DNA of 64,000 nt, taken from CAYPHA01 sp964410215 (GTDB lineage Bacteria > Calditrichota > Calditrichia > Calditrichales > CAYPHA01). Where the stretch lies: NCBI GenBank assembly GCA_964410215.1, contig CAYPHA010000007.1, positions 1 to 64,000 on the forward strand, given 5' to 3'. Positions 25,666 to 34,031 of the stretch are shown here, one piece after another. Numbering within the stretch: position 1 is the first letter of the stretch; each line of letters starts with the position of its first letter. The notes below the pieces were generated by a model. The model worked only from the letters and a program-made list of their open reading frames with translations, searched no databases and had not been told where the DNA came from. A program made the translations under genes and the position numbers.

Positions 25666-27117
25666 ATGCAGCAATTAACCGTTAAAGAGCGTATGAAAAT
25701 CCCCCGGCACCACATGATCGAACAGGAGCCGGATGTCCGGAATAAAAATTTTAGCGAGGTTAACCTGGGGTACACGGCAGAAATGGCAAAAGAAGAAGCC
25801 ATGCGCTGTATCCAGTGCCCGCGTCCGACCTGTGTACAGGGCTGTCCGGTCAACATAAAAATAAAAGATTTTGTCATGCTGATAGCAGACGGGGATTTTA
25901 TCGGCGCCGTTAAGAAGATAAAAGAGGATAACGCACTGCCGGCTATCTGCGGACGTGTCTGCCCGCAGGAAGAACAGTGCGAACAGGCCTGTGTACTGGG
26001 TAAAAAAGGTGACCCGGTCGCCATCGGTCATCTCGAACGGTTTGTCGCCGATTACGAGCGGGAGAGCGGGCAGGTGGAAATGCCGGAAGTGAAACCGCCC
26101 ACGGGTAAGAAAATTGCCGTTGTCGGCAGCGGACCGGCCGGTCTGAGCTGTGCCAATGATCTCATCCAGATGGGGCATGAAGTCACAGTGTATGAAGCCT
26201 TGCACGAACTTGGCGGCGTGCTGGTGTACGGCATCCCCGAATTCCGTCTGCCCAAGGAAATCGTGCGCAAGGAGATCGACGGACTTAAAAAAATGGGTGT
26301 GGAATTTATCACCGATGCAGTGATCGGACGGTATATAACGGTTGATGAGCTGATGGAAGAAGAAGGGTTCGATGCCGTCTTCGTTGGCGTGGGAGCCGGC
26401 CTGCCCTGGTTTATGAACCTGGAGGGAGAAAACCTGAACGGGGTCTATTCGGCGAATGAGTTCCTGACCCGTGTCAACCTGATGAAGGCGTATCGCTTCC
26501 CTGAATTCGACTCGCCGATCCTGGATTGCAAGGATAAGAATGTCGCGGTTATGGGAGGGGGTAACACGGCCATGGACGCCGTCCGGACAGCCAAACGGCT
26601 TGGCGCAAAGAACGCTTATATCGTGTACCGCCGTTCGGATAAAGAAATGCCCGCCCGTAATGAAGAGATCCAGCATGCCAGGGAAGAAGGTATTGAATTT
26701 CTGATGCTGACAGCACCGGTCTCGTTTCATGGTAATGATCACGGCTGGCTTCAGAAAATGCGCTGCATCAAGATGGAGCTTGGTGAACCGGATGCCTCAG
26801 GACGCCGCCGTCCGGTGCCCATTGAAGGCTCGGAATATGATATTGATGTCGATCTTGCGGTGATTGCAATCGGGAACGGTTCCAATCCGCTCATTCAGCA
26901 GACTACGCCGGATATCGATGTGAGCAAGCGGGGAACAATCGTGGCCGATCCGGAAACGATGGAAACCTCAAAAAACGGTGTGTTTGCCGGCGGGGATATC
27001 GTGACGGGTGGCGCGACGGTCATTCTGGCCATGGGTGCCGGCCGGAAAGCCGCCCTGGCGATTAATAACTATGTGACAACCGGTGTGGCGGCCCATGAAA
27101 CCGTTGATGCCGGTTAA
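25666..27117 (+). CDS. nfnB: NADPH-dependent ferredoxin oxidoreductase large subunit (NfnB / GltD-like)
   Basis: The 483-residue protein has an N-terminal double [4Fe-4S] domain (CIQCPRPTCVQGCPVN; CGRVCPQEEQCEQACVLG). An FAD-binding VVGSGPAGLSCANDLI follows with LGGVLVYGIPEFRLPK, then NADPH-binding VAVMGGGNTAMDAVRTAKRL. This is the GltD/SudA/NfnB architecture. No large glutamate synthase subunit is nearby, whereas the NfnA-type partner lies 54 bp upstream, so the bifurcating transhydrogenase role is preferred over glutamate synthesis. It would reduce NADP+ with NADH and reduced ferredoxin, or run in reverse. Confidence 0.9.
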   Translation: MQQLTVKERMKIPRHHMIEQEPDVRNKNFSEVNLGYTAEMAKEEAMRCIQCPRPTCVQGCPVNIKIKDFVMLIADGDFIGAVKKIKEDNALPAICGRVCPQEEQCEQACVLGKKGDPVAIGHLERFVADYERESGQVEMPEVKPPTGKKIAVVGSGPAGLSCANDLIQMGHEVTVYEALHELGGVLVYGIPEFRLPKEIVRKEIDGLKKMGVEFITDAVIGRYITVDELMEEEGFDAVFVGVGAGLPWFMNLEGENLNGVYSANEFLTRVNLMKAYRFPEFDSPILDCKDKNVAVMGGGNTAMDAVRTAKRLGAKNAYIVYRRSDKEMPARNEEIQHAREEGIEFLMLTAPVSFHGNDHGWLQKMRCIKMELGEPDASGRRRPVPIEGSEYDIDVDLAVIAIGNGSNPLIQQTTPDIDVSKRGTIVADPETMETSKNGVFAGGDIVTGGATVILAMGAGRKAALAINNYVTTGVAAHETVDAG

Positions 27118-27139
27118 AATTGGGTTGATACCAATCACG

Positions 27140-27166
27140 GTAGCGGCGCGGTTACCGCGCCGCTAC
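27140..27166. repeat. Perfect 12-bp hairpin after nfnB
   Basis: GTAGCGGCGCGG (27140-27151) pairs with CCGCGCCGCTAC (27155-27166) around a TTA loop. There is no T run after it, so it is not a canonical terminator. Its core, GGCGCGGTT-CCGCGCC, is shared with the hairpin that follows pntB. Confidence 0.6.
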
Positions 27167-27398
27167 ATAAAAACCATATATACATCCATAATGCAACACG
27201 TGACAACATATAAACCATGTATACACCACATAAACACCATCCGTTACACCCCAATATCTGAACCCTGATTCCTGTTTCCTGATTCCTTTCTCCTTTTTTG
27301 TATCCCCCCGAATAAAATTGAATCAAAATACGTTAGGAATGGGCATAAGATGAAAAGATGCATGTATATTCCAATCCAATTGTATGGTGGAGGTCAAA

Positions 27399-28541
27399 TT
27401 GAAAATCGGAATTCCAAAGGAAATCGCTGATGGAGAAACCCGTGTCGCTGTTATCCCGGGTATGGTCGGTGTCCTTACTAAAATGGGACATGACGTGCTG
27501 GTCCAGGCGGAAGCCGGACTGGCGGCATCGTTTCCTGATACGGCCTACACGGAGGCCGGTGCACGGATAATAACCGGTGCGCAAGGGTTGTACAAAGAGG
27601 CGGATGTCATATTGAAGGTTCAGCCGCCAATCGCAGAAAAAAAAGAACCTGAAATGCTGAAAGAAGGTTCACACCTTATCAGTTTTCTGGCACCGTTACA
27701 AAACAGGCAGATGGTCGAAACCCTGGTTTCCCGGAACATTACGGCCTTTTCCATGGAATTCGTTCCGCGTATCACCCGCGCGCAAAGTATGGACGCTCTC
27801 AGTTCCATGGCAACGATTGCCGGATATAAGGCCGTATTGCTCGGAGCGAATCACCTCGGAAAATTATTTCCCTTACTCATGACAGCAGCAGGGACCATTT
27901 CACCGGCAAACGTGCTTGTGCTCGGTGCCGGTGTGGCCGGTCTGCAGGCGATTGCAACCGCTAAGCGGCTGGGTGCCCGAGTGGAGGCTTTTGATCCGCG
28001 TCCCGCCGTAAAAGAACAGGTGGAAAGTCTCGGCGCCCGGTTTATCGAAATGGAAATGCCCGAGGACGTCGAAGCAGAAGGCGGATACGCGAAAGAGCTA
28101 TCCGATGCATTTCTTAAAAAAGAGCAGGAAGCGATTGCTGCGCGGCTGGCTAAAACCGATGTGGTCATTACTACGGCACAGGTTTTTGGGAAGAAAGCGC
28201 CGATACTGATTACCGCTGAAATGACCGGTTTGATGAAAAAGGGCTCCGTTATCGTCGATCTCGCTGCCGGTCAGGGTGGTAACTGTGAACTTACAGAGCC
28301 AAATAAGGTGATTGATAAAGACGGTGTGATTATCCATGGCACGGTTAACTTACCTGCTGAACTGCCTGTACATGCAAGCCAGATGTACTCGAAGAATATC
28401 ACCAACCTGTTCAGGCATCTTTATAAAGAAGAGTCGTTTGATTTTGAAGATGAAATTACGAAAGGCGCCTGTATTACCCATAAGGGCGCCATCGTGAATG
28501 AACGTATTTCGGATGCGTTTAAAAGCGGAGGAAATGAATAA
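27399..28541 (+). CDS. pntAA: NAD(P) transhydrogenase alpha subunit, NAD-binding part
   Basis: The 380-residue protein contains the AlaDH/PNT N-terminal domain (IGIPKEIADGETRVAVIPGM) and the NAD(H)-binding domain (VLVLGAGVAGLQAIATAKRL, GSVIVDLAAGQGGNCELTEP). It lacks the transmembrane tail, which is encoded by the next gene, so this is the three-subunit type of transhydrogenase. The TTG at 27399 is taken as start because GGAGG lies five bases upstream and the protein then begins right at the family start; an ATG at 27384 is in frame. It forms domain I of the proton-translocating enzyme. Stop and next start overlap as TAATG. Confidence 0.93.
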   Translation: MKIGIPKEIADGETRVAVIPGMVGVLTKMGHDVLVQAEAGLAASFPDTAYTEAGARIITGAQGLYKEADVILKVQPPIAEKKEPEMLKEGSHLISFLAPLQNRQMVETLVSRNITAFSMEFVPRITRAQSMDALSSMATIAGYKAVLLGANHLGKLFPLLMTAAGTISPANVLVLGAGVAGLQAIATAKRLGARVEAFDPRPAVKEQVESLGARFIEMEMPEDVEAEGGYAKELSDAFLKKEQEAIAARLAKTDVVITTAQVFGKKAPILITAEMTGLMKKGSVIVDLAAGQGGNCELTEPNKVIDKDGVIIHGTVNLPAELPVHASQMYSKNITNLFRHLYKEESFDFEDEITKGACITHKGAIVNERISDAFKSGGNE

Positions 28542-28846
28542 TGAATGAAATGATTATGGTATCCCTGTATATTTTTGTTCTGGCAATCTTTGTCGGTTTT
28601 GAAGTGATCACCAAAGTACCGCCGCTTCTGCACACACCCCTGATGTCCGGATCGAATGCCATTTCCGGCATTACCATCGTCGGGGCCCTGCTGAGTGCCG
28701 GTGCCGGACATGGAGAACTCGGTAAAATTCTTGGAATGCTTGCCGTGATCAGTGCGACCATTAACGTGGTCGGTGGATTCATGGTTACAGACCGTATGCT
28801 GGAAATGTTCAAGCGTGACAAGAAGACCGAAGGGAGCGGGAAATGA
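28541..28846 (+). CDS. pntAB: NAD(P) transhydrogenase alpha subunit, membrane part
   Basis: The 101-residue membrane protein has an opening helix (IMVSLYIFVLAIFVGFEVI) and the motif KVPPLLHTPLMSGSNAISGI. Two more helices follow, and it ends in a charged tail. This is the separate transmembrane segment of a split PntA. Together with PntB helices it forms the proton channel. It overlaps pntAA by one base and pntB by four (ATGA), so the three subunits are translationally coupled. Confidence 0.93.
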   Translation: MNEMIMVSLYIFVLAIFVGFEVITKVPPLLHTPLMSGSNAISGITIVGALLSAGAGHGELGKILGMLAVISATINVVGGFMVTDRMLEMFKRDKKTEGSGK

Positions 28847-30222
28847 TTACCATAACGCATATCGCCTACCTGATCTCAGCCTCCCTTTTTATAATGGGAC
28901 TCAAAAAGCTGAGCTCACCGAAAACGGCGCGCCGCGGAAATCTGCTTGCCATGCTCGCGATGCTGCTGGCCATTGTCGTTACGTTACTCGATCAGCAGAT
29001 CCTCGACTTTACCTACATCATTGCCGGTGTCATCATCGGCGCCGCTATCGGAGCGTTCGCGGCAAAGAAAGTGGAAATGACCGCCATGCCGCAGATGGTC
29101 GCTCTCTTTAACGGTTTCGGCGGACTGGCGTCTGCGCTGGTGGCCTTTGCTGAGTACAGTCATAGCGGGGGCACGGGCCTGTCCGTCAATGTTGTCATTA
29201 CGATGATCCTCAGCCTTATGATCGGTACCGTGACGTTTACGGGCAGCCTGATAGCTTTCCTGAAACTTCAGGGTATCATGCGCGGTGCGCCCATTGTATA
29301 CTCATTGCAACATATTGTCAACGCGCTCGTTGTCTTTACGATCATTGCCCTGAGTGTGATGGTTGTGCTCGAACCCTCCTCTCAGAACCTGATACTGGTG
29401 ATTATCGGTCTTTCCGCCCTGCTCGGAATCCTGTCCGTTATCCCGATCGGGGGAGCGGATATGCCGGTTGTGATTTCTCTGCTCAACTCCTATTCCGGTC
29501 TGGCAGCGGCGGCAACCGGATTTGTGCTTTCCAATAATGTACTGATTATCAGCGGCGCCCTTGTCGGTGCTTCCGGCCTCATCCTTACGAATATTATGTG
29601 TAAAGCCATGAACCGTTCCCTGGCTAATGTATTGTTCGCTGCGGTGGGCAGTGATGGCGGAAGCAAATCCGGCGGAACGAAGGAAGAGCGTCAGGTAACG
29701 GAATATTCGGCAGAAGATGCAGCCATGGTAATGGAAAGCGCACGGTCCGTGATTATTGTACCGGGCTATGGACTGGCGGTGGCGCAGGCCCAGCACGTCC
29801 TTCAGGAACTGGCCACGCTGCTGATGGAAAGGGGTGTTAACGTACGCTACGCCATTCACCCGGTGGCCGGACGCATGCCGGGCCACATGAACGTTCTGCT
29901 GGCAGAAGCCAGTGTGCCGTATGATTTGCTTCTGGAAATGGATGAGATTAACGATGATTTTCAGAATACGGACCTGGTCCTGGTGATCGGTGCAAATGAC
30001 GTGATCAATCCGGCGGCACGTTATAAAAAGGAAAGTCCCCTGTACGGTATGCCGATTCTGAATGTGGATAAGGCAGGAAGCGTGATGATCATAAAACGAA
30101 GCCTTGCTGCCGGTTTTGCCGGGGAGGGTAATGAACTGTTCTATGATAATAAAACGATGATGCTGTTTGGCGATGCCAAGAAGATGGTGACGGAGTTGGT
30201 AAGGGAAGTGAAAGAATTATAA
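28843..30222 (+). CDS. pntB: NAD(P) transhydrogenase beta subunit
   Basis: The 459-residue protein has about nine N-terminal membrane helices (residues 1-270). An NADP(H)-binding domain III follows with VPGYGLAVAQAQHVLQEL, HPVAGRMPGHMNVLLAEA and VIGANDVINPAARY. It couples proton entry to hydride transfer from NADH to NADP+, supplying NADPH. It closes the pntAA-pntAB-pntB operon. It is followed by a GAAAAAA repeat and an intrinsic terminator. Confidence 0.95.
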   Translation: MITITHIAYLISASLFIMGLKKLSSPKTARRGNLLAMLAMLLAIVVTLLDQQILDFTYIIAGVIIGAAIGAFAAKKVEMTAMPQMVALFNGFGGLASALVAFAEYSHSGGTGLSVNVVITMILSLMIGTVTFTGSLIAFLKLQGIMRGAPIVYSLQHIVNALVVFTIIALSVMVVLEPSSQNLILVIIGLSALLGILSVIPIGGADMPVVISLLNSYSGLAAAATGFVLSNNVLIISGALVGASGLILTNIMCKAMNRSLANVLFAAVGSDGGSKSGGTKEERQVTEYSAEDAAMVMESARSVIIVPGYGLAVAQAQHVLQELATLLMERGVNVRYAIHPVAGRMPGHMNVLLAEASVPYDLLLEMDEINDDFQNTDLVLVIGANDVINPAARYKKESPLYGMPILNVDKAGSVMIIKRSLAAGFAGEGNELFYDNKTMMLFGDAKKMVTELVREVKEL

Positions 30223-30250
30223 GAAAAAAGAAAAAAGAAAAAAGAAAAAG
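30222..30250. repeat. Short (GAAAAAA)n tandem tract
   Basis: Three to four copies of a GAAAAAA-like unit lie directly after the pntB stop codon and before the terminator hairpin. Confidence 0.6.
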
Positions 30251-30263
30251 TAATAGCACGGGT

Positions 30264-30288
30264 AGAGGCGCGGTTCCCGCGCCTTTTA
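30264..30288 (+). terminator. Intrinsic terminator after pntB
   Basis: GGCGCGG (30267-30273) pairs with CCGCGCC (30277-30283) around TTC and is followed by TTTT. It ends the pnt operon. The stem core is nearly the same as that of the hairpin at 27140-27166. Confidence 0.75.
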
Positions 30289-30357
30289 TAATTAATAGTT
30301 CACATTATTTTGTTGTTGAAATTTCAGATTGTAACGATGATGCGTGAGTGAACAGTA

Positions 30358-30687
30358 ATGCCATATAAAAATATTAATCCAAAAGAGGCAAAAAAAGAAC
30401 TGGACCGGAATACCGTGTTTATCGATATCCGGGAGGACTGGGAACGGGAGCTTGGATATATTCCGCGTTCGAAATGGATACCACTCGCTCAGCTTAATGA
30501 ACGGCACGGTGAGCTGGCAGGGGAGAAAGCCGTCATTTATTGTGAACACGGCATCCGGAGTTCGCATGTGCTTTCCATTCTTTTTGATATGGGATACAGC
30601 AATCTGATTAACCTGGAGGGTGGGTTTGACGCCTGGAAGCAACAGGGATTCCCCGATGGACGAAAGGATGGTGGAAATGGGCGGTGA
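30358..30687 (+). CDS. Single-domain rhodanese-like protein
   Basis: The 109-residue protein has the rhodanese fold motifs FIDIREDWERELGYI and the active-site loop YCEHGIRSS with C62 as nucleophile, then LINLEGGFDAWKQQG. The loop length of six residues (CEHGIRS) is typical of sulfurtransferases of the GlpE/PspE type. It probably carries sulfane sulfur in the cytoplasm, as there is no signal peptide. The sulfur acceptor is unknown. It opens a run of five plus-strand genes. Confidence 0.85.
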   Translation: MPYKNINPKEAKKELDRNTVFIDIREDWERELGYIPRSKWIPLAQLNERHGELAGEKAVIYCEHGIRSSHVLSILFDMGYSNLINLEGGFDAWKQQGFPDGRKDGGNGR

Positions 30688-30708
30688 AATACCCTAAATT
30701 GAGGTATG

Positions 30709-31185
30709 ATGTCAAGACAATTCTCAAATTCCTTTTATATGAGCATCCTGCTCCTGCTGTCATTGTCGGCAAGTCTGCTGATTCATATTCTTATCATGAT
30801 GCGCTATTACCGTCCGGGCTTTATAATGGTTTCACTGCTGACGGCGGGAATGTTTCTGGCCTGGTTCCATACCAGCAACCGCATTAAATTGCTTGCGGAC
30901 CATTTCCCGGCTGATAATCCATGGAAACGGTTCGTCAGCAGCAGCCCTGATTTACTGAAATTCATTGTGAGCTTTATCATCCTATATGCCCTGATCAATC
31001 TGATCATAAGCATGCGCGCGGCGAGCGGTACGGGCTTATTCAATACGGATATCCCTTATTATAAACTCCGGGGCCTTTCCGGTTTCTGGATGGCCTTTTT
31101 TGCACTGGCTTCCCTGGTACAACTGACCGTGAACCGCCAGATCATGCTTCAGAACCCCGACGAAAATGAACGGGATAACCGATGA
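30709..31185 (+). CDS. Small integral membrane protein of unknown function
   Basis: The 158-residue protein shows about four hydrophobic helices, including FYMSILLLLSLSASLLIHIL, FIMVSLLTAGMFLAWF, FIVSFIILYALINLIIS and FWMAFFALASLVQL. A charged loop with DHFPADNPWKRF lies between the second and third. No family is recognised. The start may be the ATG at 30706 or 30709; the latter has better spacing to GAGG. Its end overlaps the aminotransferase start (ATGA), so the two are coupled. Confidence 0.65.
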   Translation: MSRQFSNSFYMSILLLLSLSASLLIHILIMMRYYRPGFIMVSLLTAGMFLAWFHTSNRIKLLADHFPADNPWKRFVSSSPDLLKFIVSFIILYALINLIISMRAASGTGLFNTDIPYYKLRGLSGFWMAFFALASLVQLTVNRQIMLQNPDENERDNR

Positions 31186-32327
31186 TTCATGTTCCGTCCA
31201 AGCAACCGGACCTGAAACTTTCTGTTTTTGCCATTATGTCACGGATGGCGCGTGAATATGATGCCATCAATCTTTCCCAGGGATTCCCCGACTTCGATGT
31301 GCCGGACACGCTTGTAGAGCTGGTACACCACTTCATGAAAGAAGGGTATAATCAGTATGCACCCATGCCCGGCGTGGAACCGCTGCGGGAAGCGATTTCC
31401 GAAAAAATCGCGGGTTTGTATGATCATGTTTATGGCCCGGAAGAAGAGGTAACGGTTACGGCGGGTGCAACCGAAGCACTCTTCTCCGCTATCACGGCCG
31501 TGGTTCATCCCGGTGATGAAGTCATTATTTTTGAACCCTGGTATGATGCCTATGTGCCGGTGGTTGAATATAACCGGGGTGTTCCCCGCTTTGTTCAGCT
31601 GGTTCATCCGGACTATCATATCGACTGGGAAATGGTGCAGGATGCGGTTACGCCGAAAACGAAAGCGATTATCCTCAATTCACCGCATAATCCCACCGGG
31701 GCCGTGCTTTCCCGAAATGACCTCACGCATCTCGCCGCTATCGTCAGAGACACGGATATCGTTTTGATCAGTGATGAGGTCTATGAGCATATTGTATTCG
31801 ACGGGCTTCGCCATTTCAGTTTGTCATCATTGCCGGAACTGGCTGCCCGGAGCTTCGTGATCAGCTCCTTCGGGAAAACCTATCACGCTACCGGCTGGAA
31901 AGTGGGCTACTGCATGGCTCCTTCCGGATTGATGAAAGAGTTTCGAAAGGTGCATCAGTTTATCACCTATGCCGTCAATACACCGGTGCAATATGCCTAT
32001 GCCCGTTTTATGCGGGAAAAAGACGTTTTTCTGGAACTGGCTGCATTCTATGAACAGAAACGTGATTTCTTCCGTGACCGTTTAAAAGCATCACGTTTCC
32101 GGTTGTTACCCTGTTCGGGCACCTATTTCCAGTTGGCGGATTATTCGGAAATCTCTGACCAGGATGATATGGCCTTCATTAAACGTCTTGCGGCGGAAAT
32201 AAAAGTGGCTGCCATCCCGACCTCCCCGTTTTACCGGAAAAATCCCGACCGCCGGGTGATCCGTTTTTGTTTTGCAAAGAAAGAAGAAACTATCGAAAAA
32301 GCAGCGGAGCGTTTATGCCGGATATAA
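31182..32327 (+). CDS. PLP-dependent aminotransferase, methionine/kynurenine (glutamine transaminase) type
   Basis: The 381-residue fold-type I aminotransferase has INLSQGFPDFDVP near the N-terminus, NSPHNPTGAVLS, ISDEVYEHIVFDG, and the PLP lysine K232 in SSFGKTYHATGWKVGY. This pattern matches the MtnE/YbdL and glutamine transaminase K group, which use methionine, glutamine or aromatic amino acids with keto acids. The next gene, an omega-amidase homologue, overlaps it by 13 bp. The two activities complete each other by removing the 2-oxoglutaramate formed from glutamine. Confidence 0.88.
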   Translation: MIHVPSKQPDLKLSVFAIMSRMAREYDAINLSQGFPDFDVPDTLVELVHHFMKEGYNQYAPMPGVEPLREAISEKIAGLYDHVYGPEEEVTVTAGATEALFSAITAVVHPGDEVIIFEPWYDAYVPVVEYNRGVPRFVQLVHPDYHIDWEMVQDAVTPKTKAIILNSPHNPTGAVLSRNDLTHLAAIVRDTDIVLISDEVYEHIVFDGLRHFSLSSLPELAARSFVISSFGKTYHATGWKVGYCMAPSGLMKEFRKVHQFITYAVNTPVQYAYARFMREKDVFLELAAFYEQKRDFFRDRLKASRFRLLPCSGTYFQLADYSEISDQDDMAFIKRLAAEIKVAAIPTSPFYRKNPDRRVIRFCFAKKEETIEKAAERLCRI

Positions 32328-33097
32328 GTGTAACTCTCATTCAGACAGAACTGCTGTGGGAAGATGTCAGTGCCAACCTGAAAAAGTTTGATGCACTGCT
32401 GGACAGGGTTCCCGAAACAACAGACCTCATTGTTCTGCCTGAAATGTTCAATACGGGATTCAGCATGTCTGCCGATTCTCTGGCCGAACAGGAAGACGGA
32501 CCGACGGTTAACTGGATGAAAAATCAATCCGCCCGACGGAATGCCGCTATCACAGGAAGTGTGATTATTGAAGATGGCGCCCGTTATTATAACCGTCTGC
32601 TCTGGGTGGAGCCCGATGGAATGGGGGAGCATTACGACAAGCGCCACCTGTTCCGTATGGCGGATGAACACCTGCGTTACAGTCCCGGAAACCGATGTAT
32701 TACACCAGAGCTGAAAGACTGGAATATCCGACCATTCATCTGCTATGACCTGCGTTTTCCTGCCTGGTCCAGGAATCTTTACAACGTATATGACCTGGCC
32801 ATCTATATTGCCAACTGGCCGGAAAGACGCGCCGATCACTGGCGTACACTGCTCAAAGCCAGGGCTATCGAAAACCAGGCTTATGTGGTTGGCGTTAACC
32901 GGATCGGTAAGGACGGGAATGGTATCGTTTACAGCGGTGACAGCTCCGTTTTCGATCCGCTGGGAAATGAACTGGCATATCTTGAAAACCATGAATCGGT
33001 GACAACCGTTGTCCTGGATTATAAAAAACTGACCACGTACAGAGAAAAATTTCCGGTCTGGCAGGATAGCGATGAATTTATTATAAAAAATTTCTGA
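32315..33097 (+). CDS. Carbon-nitrogen hydrolase, probable omega-amidase (YafV/Nit2 type)
   Basis: The 260-residue nitrilase-superfamily protein has the complete catalytic triad: E43 in IVLPEMFNTGFS, K109 in EHYDKRHLFRM and C143 in RPFICYDLRFP. The NTGFSM and YDLRFP context matches YafV-type omega-amidases, which hydrolyse 2-oxoglutaramate and 2-oxosuccinamate. The ATG at 32315 gives the canonical MPDISVTLIQTELLWED; a longer in-frame start at 32267 adds unlike residues. It overlaps the aminotransferase gene by 13 bp, which supports a joint glutamine transaminase-omega-amidase route, possibly serving methionine salvage. Confidence 0.87.
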   Translation: MPDISVTLIQTELLWEDVSANLKKFDALLDRVPETTDLIVLPEMFNTGFSMSADSLAEQEDGPTVNWMKNQSARRNAAITGSVIIEDGARYYNRLLWVEPDGMGEHYDKRHLFRMADEHLRYSPGNRCITPELKDWNIRPFICYDLRFPAWSRNLYNVYDLAIYIANWPERRADHWRTLLKARAIENQAYVVGVNRIGKDGNGIVYSGDSSVFDPLGNELAYLENHESVTTVVLDYKKLTTYREKFPVWQDSDEFIIKNF

Positions 33098-33103
33098 TCC
33101 TGC

Positions 33104-33946
33104 ATGCTTGTCAGATTAACACGATTGCCCGTGATCATTCTGTTGTTCCTTTCGCATTTTTCACTGCTGCATGCCCAGCCGTTACCTTTATTTAACGAAG
33201 GCCGGGAGCAACTGGAAACCATACTGCAGCGGTTTGATCCGCCGCCCGGTTACAGCCGGGTGCCTCTTAAACACCGTTCCTTCGGCACCTGGTTAAGGAA
33301 CATGCCTGTTCTGCCTGACAGCTCTCCGGTTCTGGATTTTCGCGGGAGAATCCGTGTGGCAGCGGATGATTCCTCTCTTGCCGCCGTTGTTGCCGTCCGT
33401 ATCCGGAGCCGCGGGCTCGATCAGTGCATGGATATTCTGATGCGGTTATACACCGGTTTTTTATATGAGCGGAATGAAGAAAACGCCATTGTCTGGCCCC
33501 TGCCGGACGGCCTTCCGTTTTCATGGACAAAATGGAAAGAAGGCTACAGGCCCCGTATTGCCGGCAGCCGTTTTTACCTCGATAAAACAGCCGGAGGGCA
33601 TTCCCGTTCACGCCACTTCGAACGCTATCTGAGAACCATTTTCGATTACACGGGCACACAGGCATTCTATCATTATTACAGGGATATCCCTGCCGATTCT
33701 GTCCGTCCGGGTGATTTTTTTGTTAAAAAGGGCCGGAACGGTCACGCCGTCCTTGTGGTCGACATGGTTGAAAACGGCCGGGGACGGCAACGGGCGCTGA
33801 TCGGGCAGGGTGATACGCCGGCCTGTCAGTTTTATATTCTCAATGGCACCGACGGAAATCCCTGGATCGATCTGACGGACAGGGAAAGCCCGTTAGCTCT
33901 TCCCATACGGAAAAAGATGGGCTGGGACGGCCTGCGTCGCTTTTAA
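33104..33946 (+). CDS. DUF4846 family secreted protein
   Basis: The 280-residue protein has a signal peptide (about residues 1-25, ending SHFSLLHAQP) and the DUF4846 pattern: PPPGYSRVPLKHRSFGTWLR, then RSRGLDQCMDILMRLYTGFL, WTKWKEGYRPRI, FERYLRTIFDYTGTQAFYHY and VRPGDFFVKKGRNGHAVLVV. The family occurs mainly in Bacteroidota and relatives, and its function is not known. The GHAVLVVD segment recalls papain-like or NlpC-like folds, but no catalytic set is confirmed. It follows the amidase by six bases. Confidence 0.8.
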   Translation: MLVRLTRLPVIILLFLSHFSLLHAQPLPLFNEGREQLETILQRFDPPPGYSRVPLKHRSFGTWLRNMPVLPDSSPVLDFRGRIRVAADDSSLAAVVAVRIRSRGLDQCMDILMRLYTGFLYERNEENAIVWPLPDGLPFSWTKWKEGYRPRIAGSRFYLDKTAGGHSRSRHFERYLRTIFDYTGTQAFYHYYRDIPADSVRPGDFFVKKGRNGHAVLVVDMVENGRGRQRALIGQGDTPACQFYILNGTDGNPWIDLTDRESPLALPIRKKMGWDGLRRF

Positions 33947-33961
33947 AAGGGCAGGAGGTGT

Positions 33962-33990
33962 TTGCATTTCAGGCGAATTAAGGCTAAATT
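33962..33990 (+). promoter_or_regulatory. Candidate promoter for tig-clpP-clpX
   Basis: TTGCAT (33962-33967) and TAAATT (33985-33990) are spaced by 17 bp, about 42 bp before the tig start. Matches are partial and no heat-shock consensus was recognised. Confidence 0.3.
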
Positions 33991-34031
33991 AAAGGCTTGG
34001 ATTTTGAAAATGATAGGAGGAAAACAAACGG

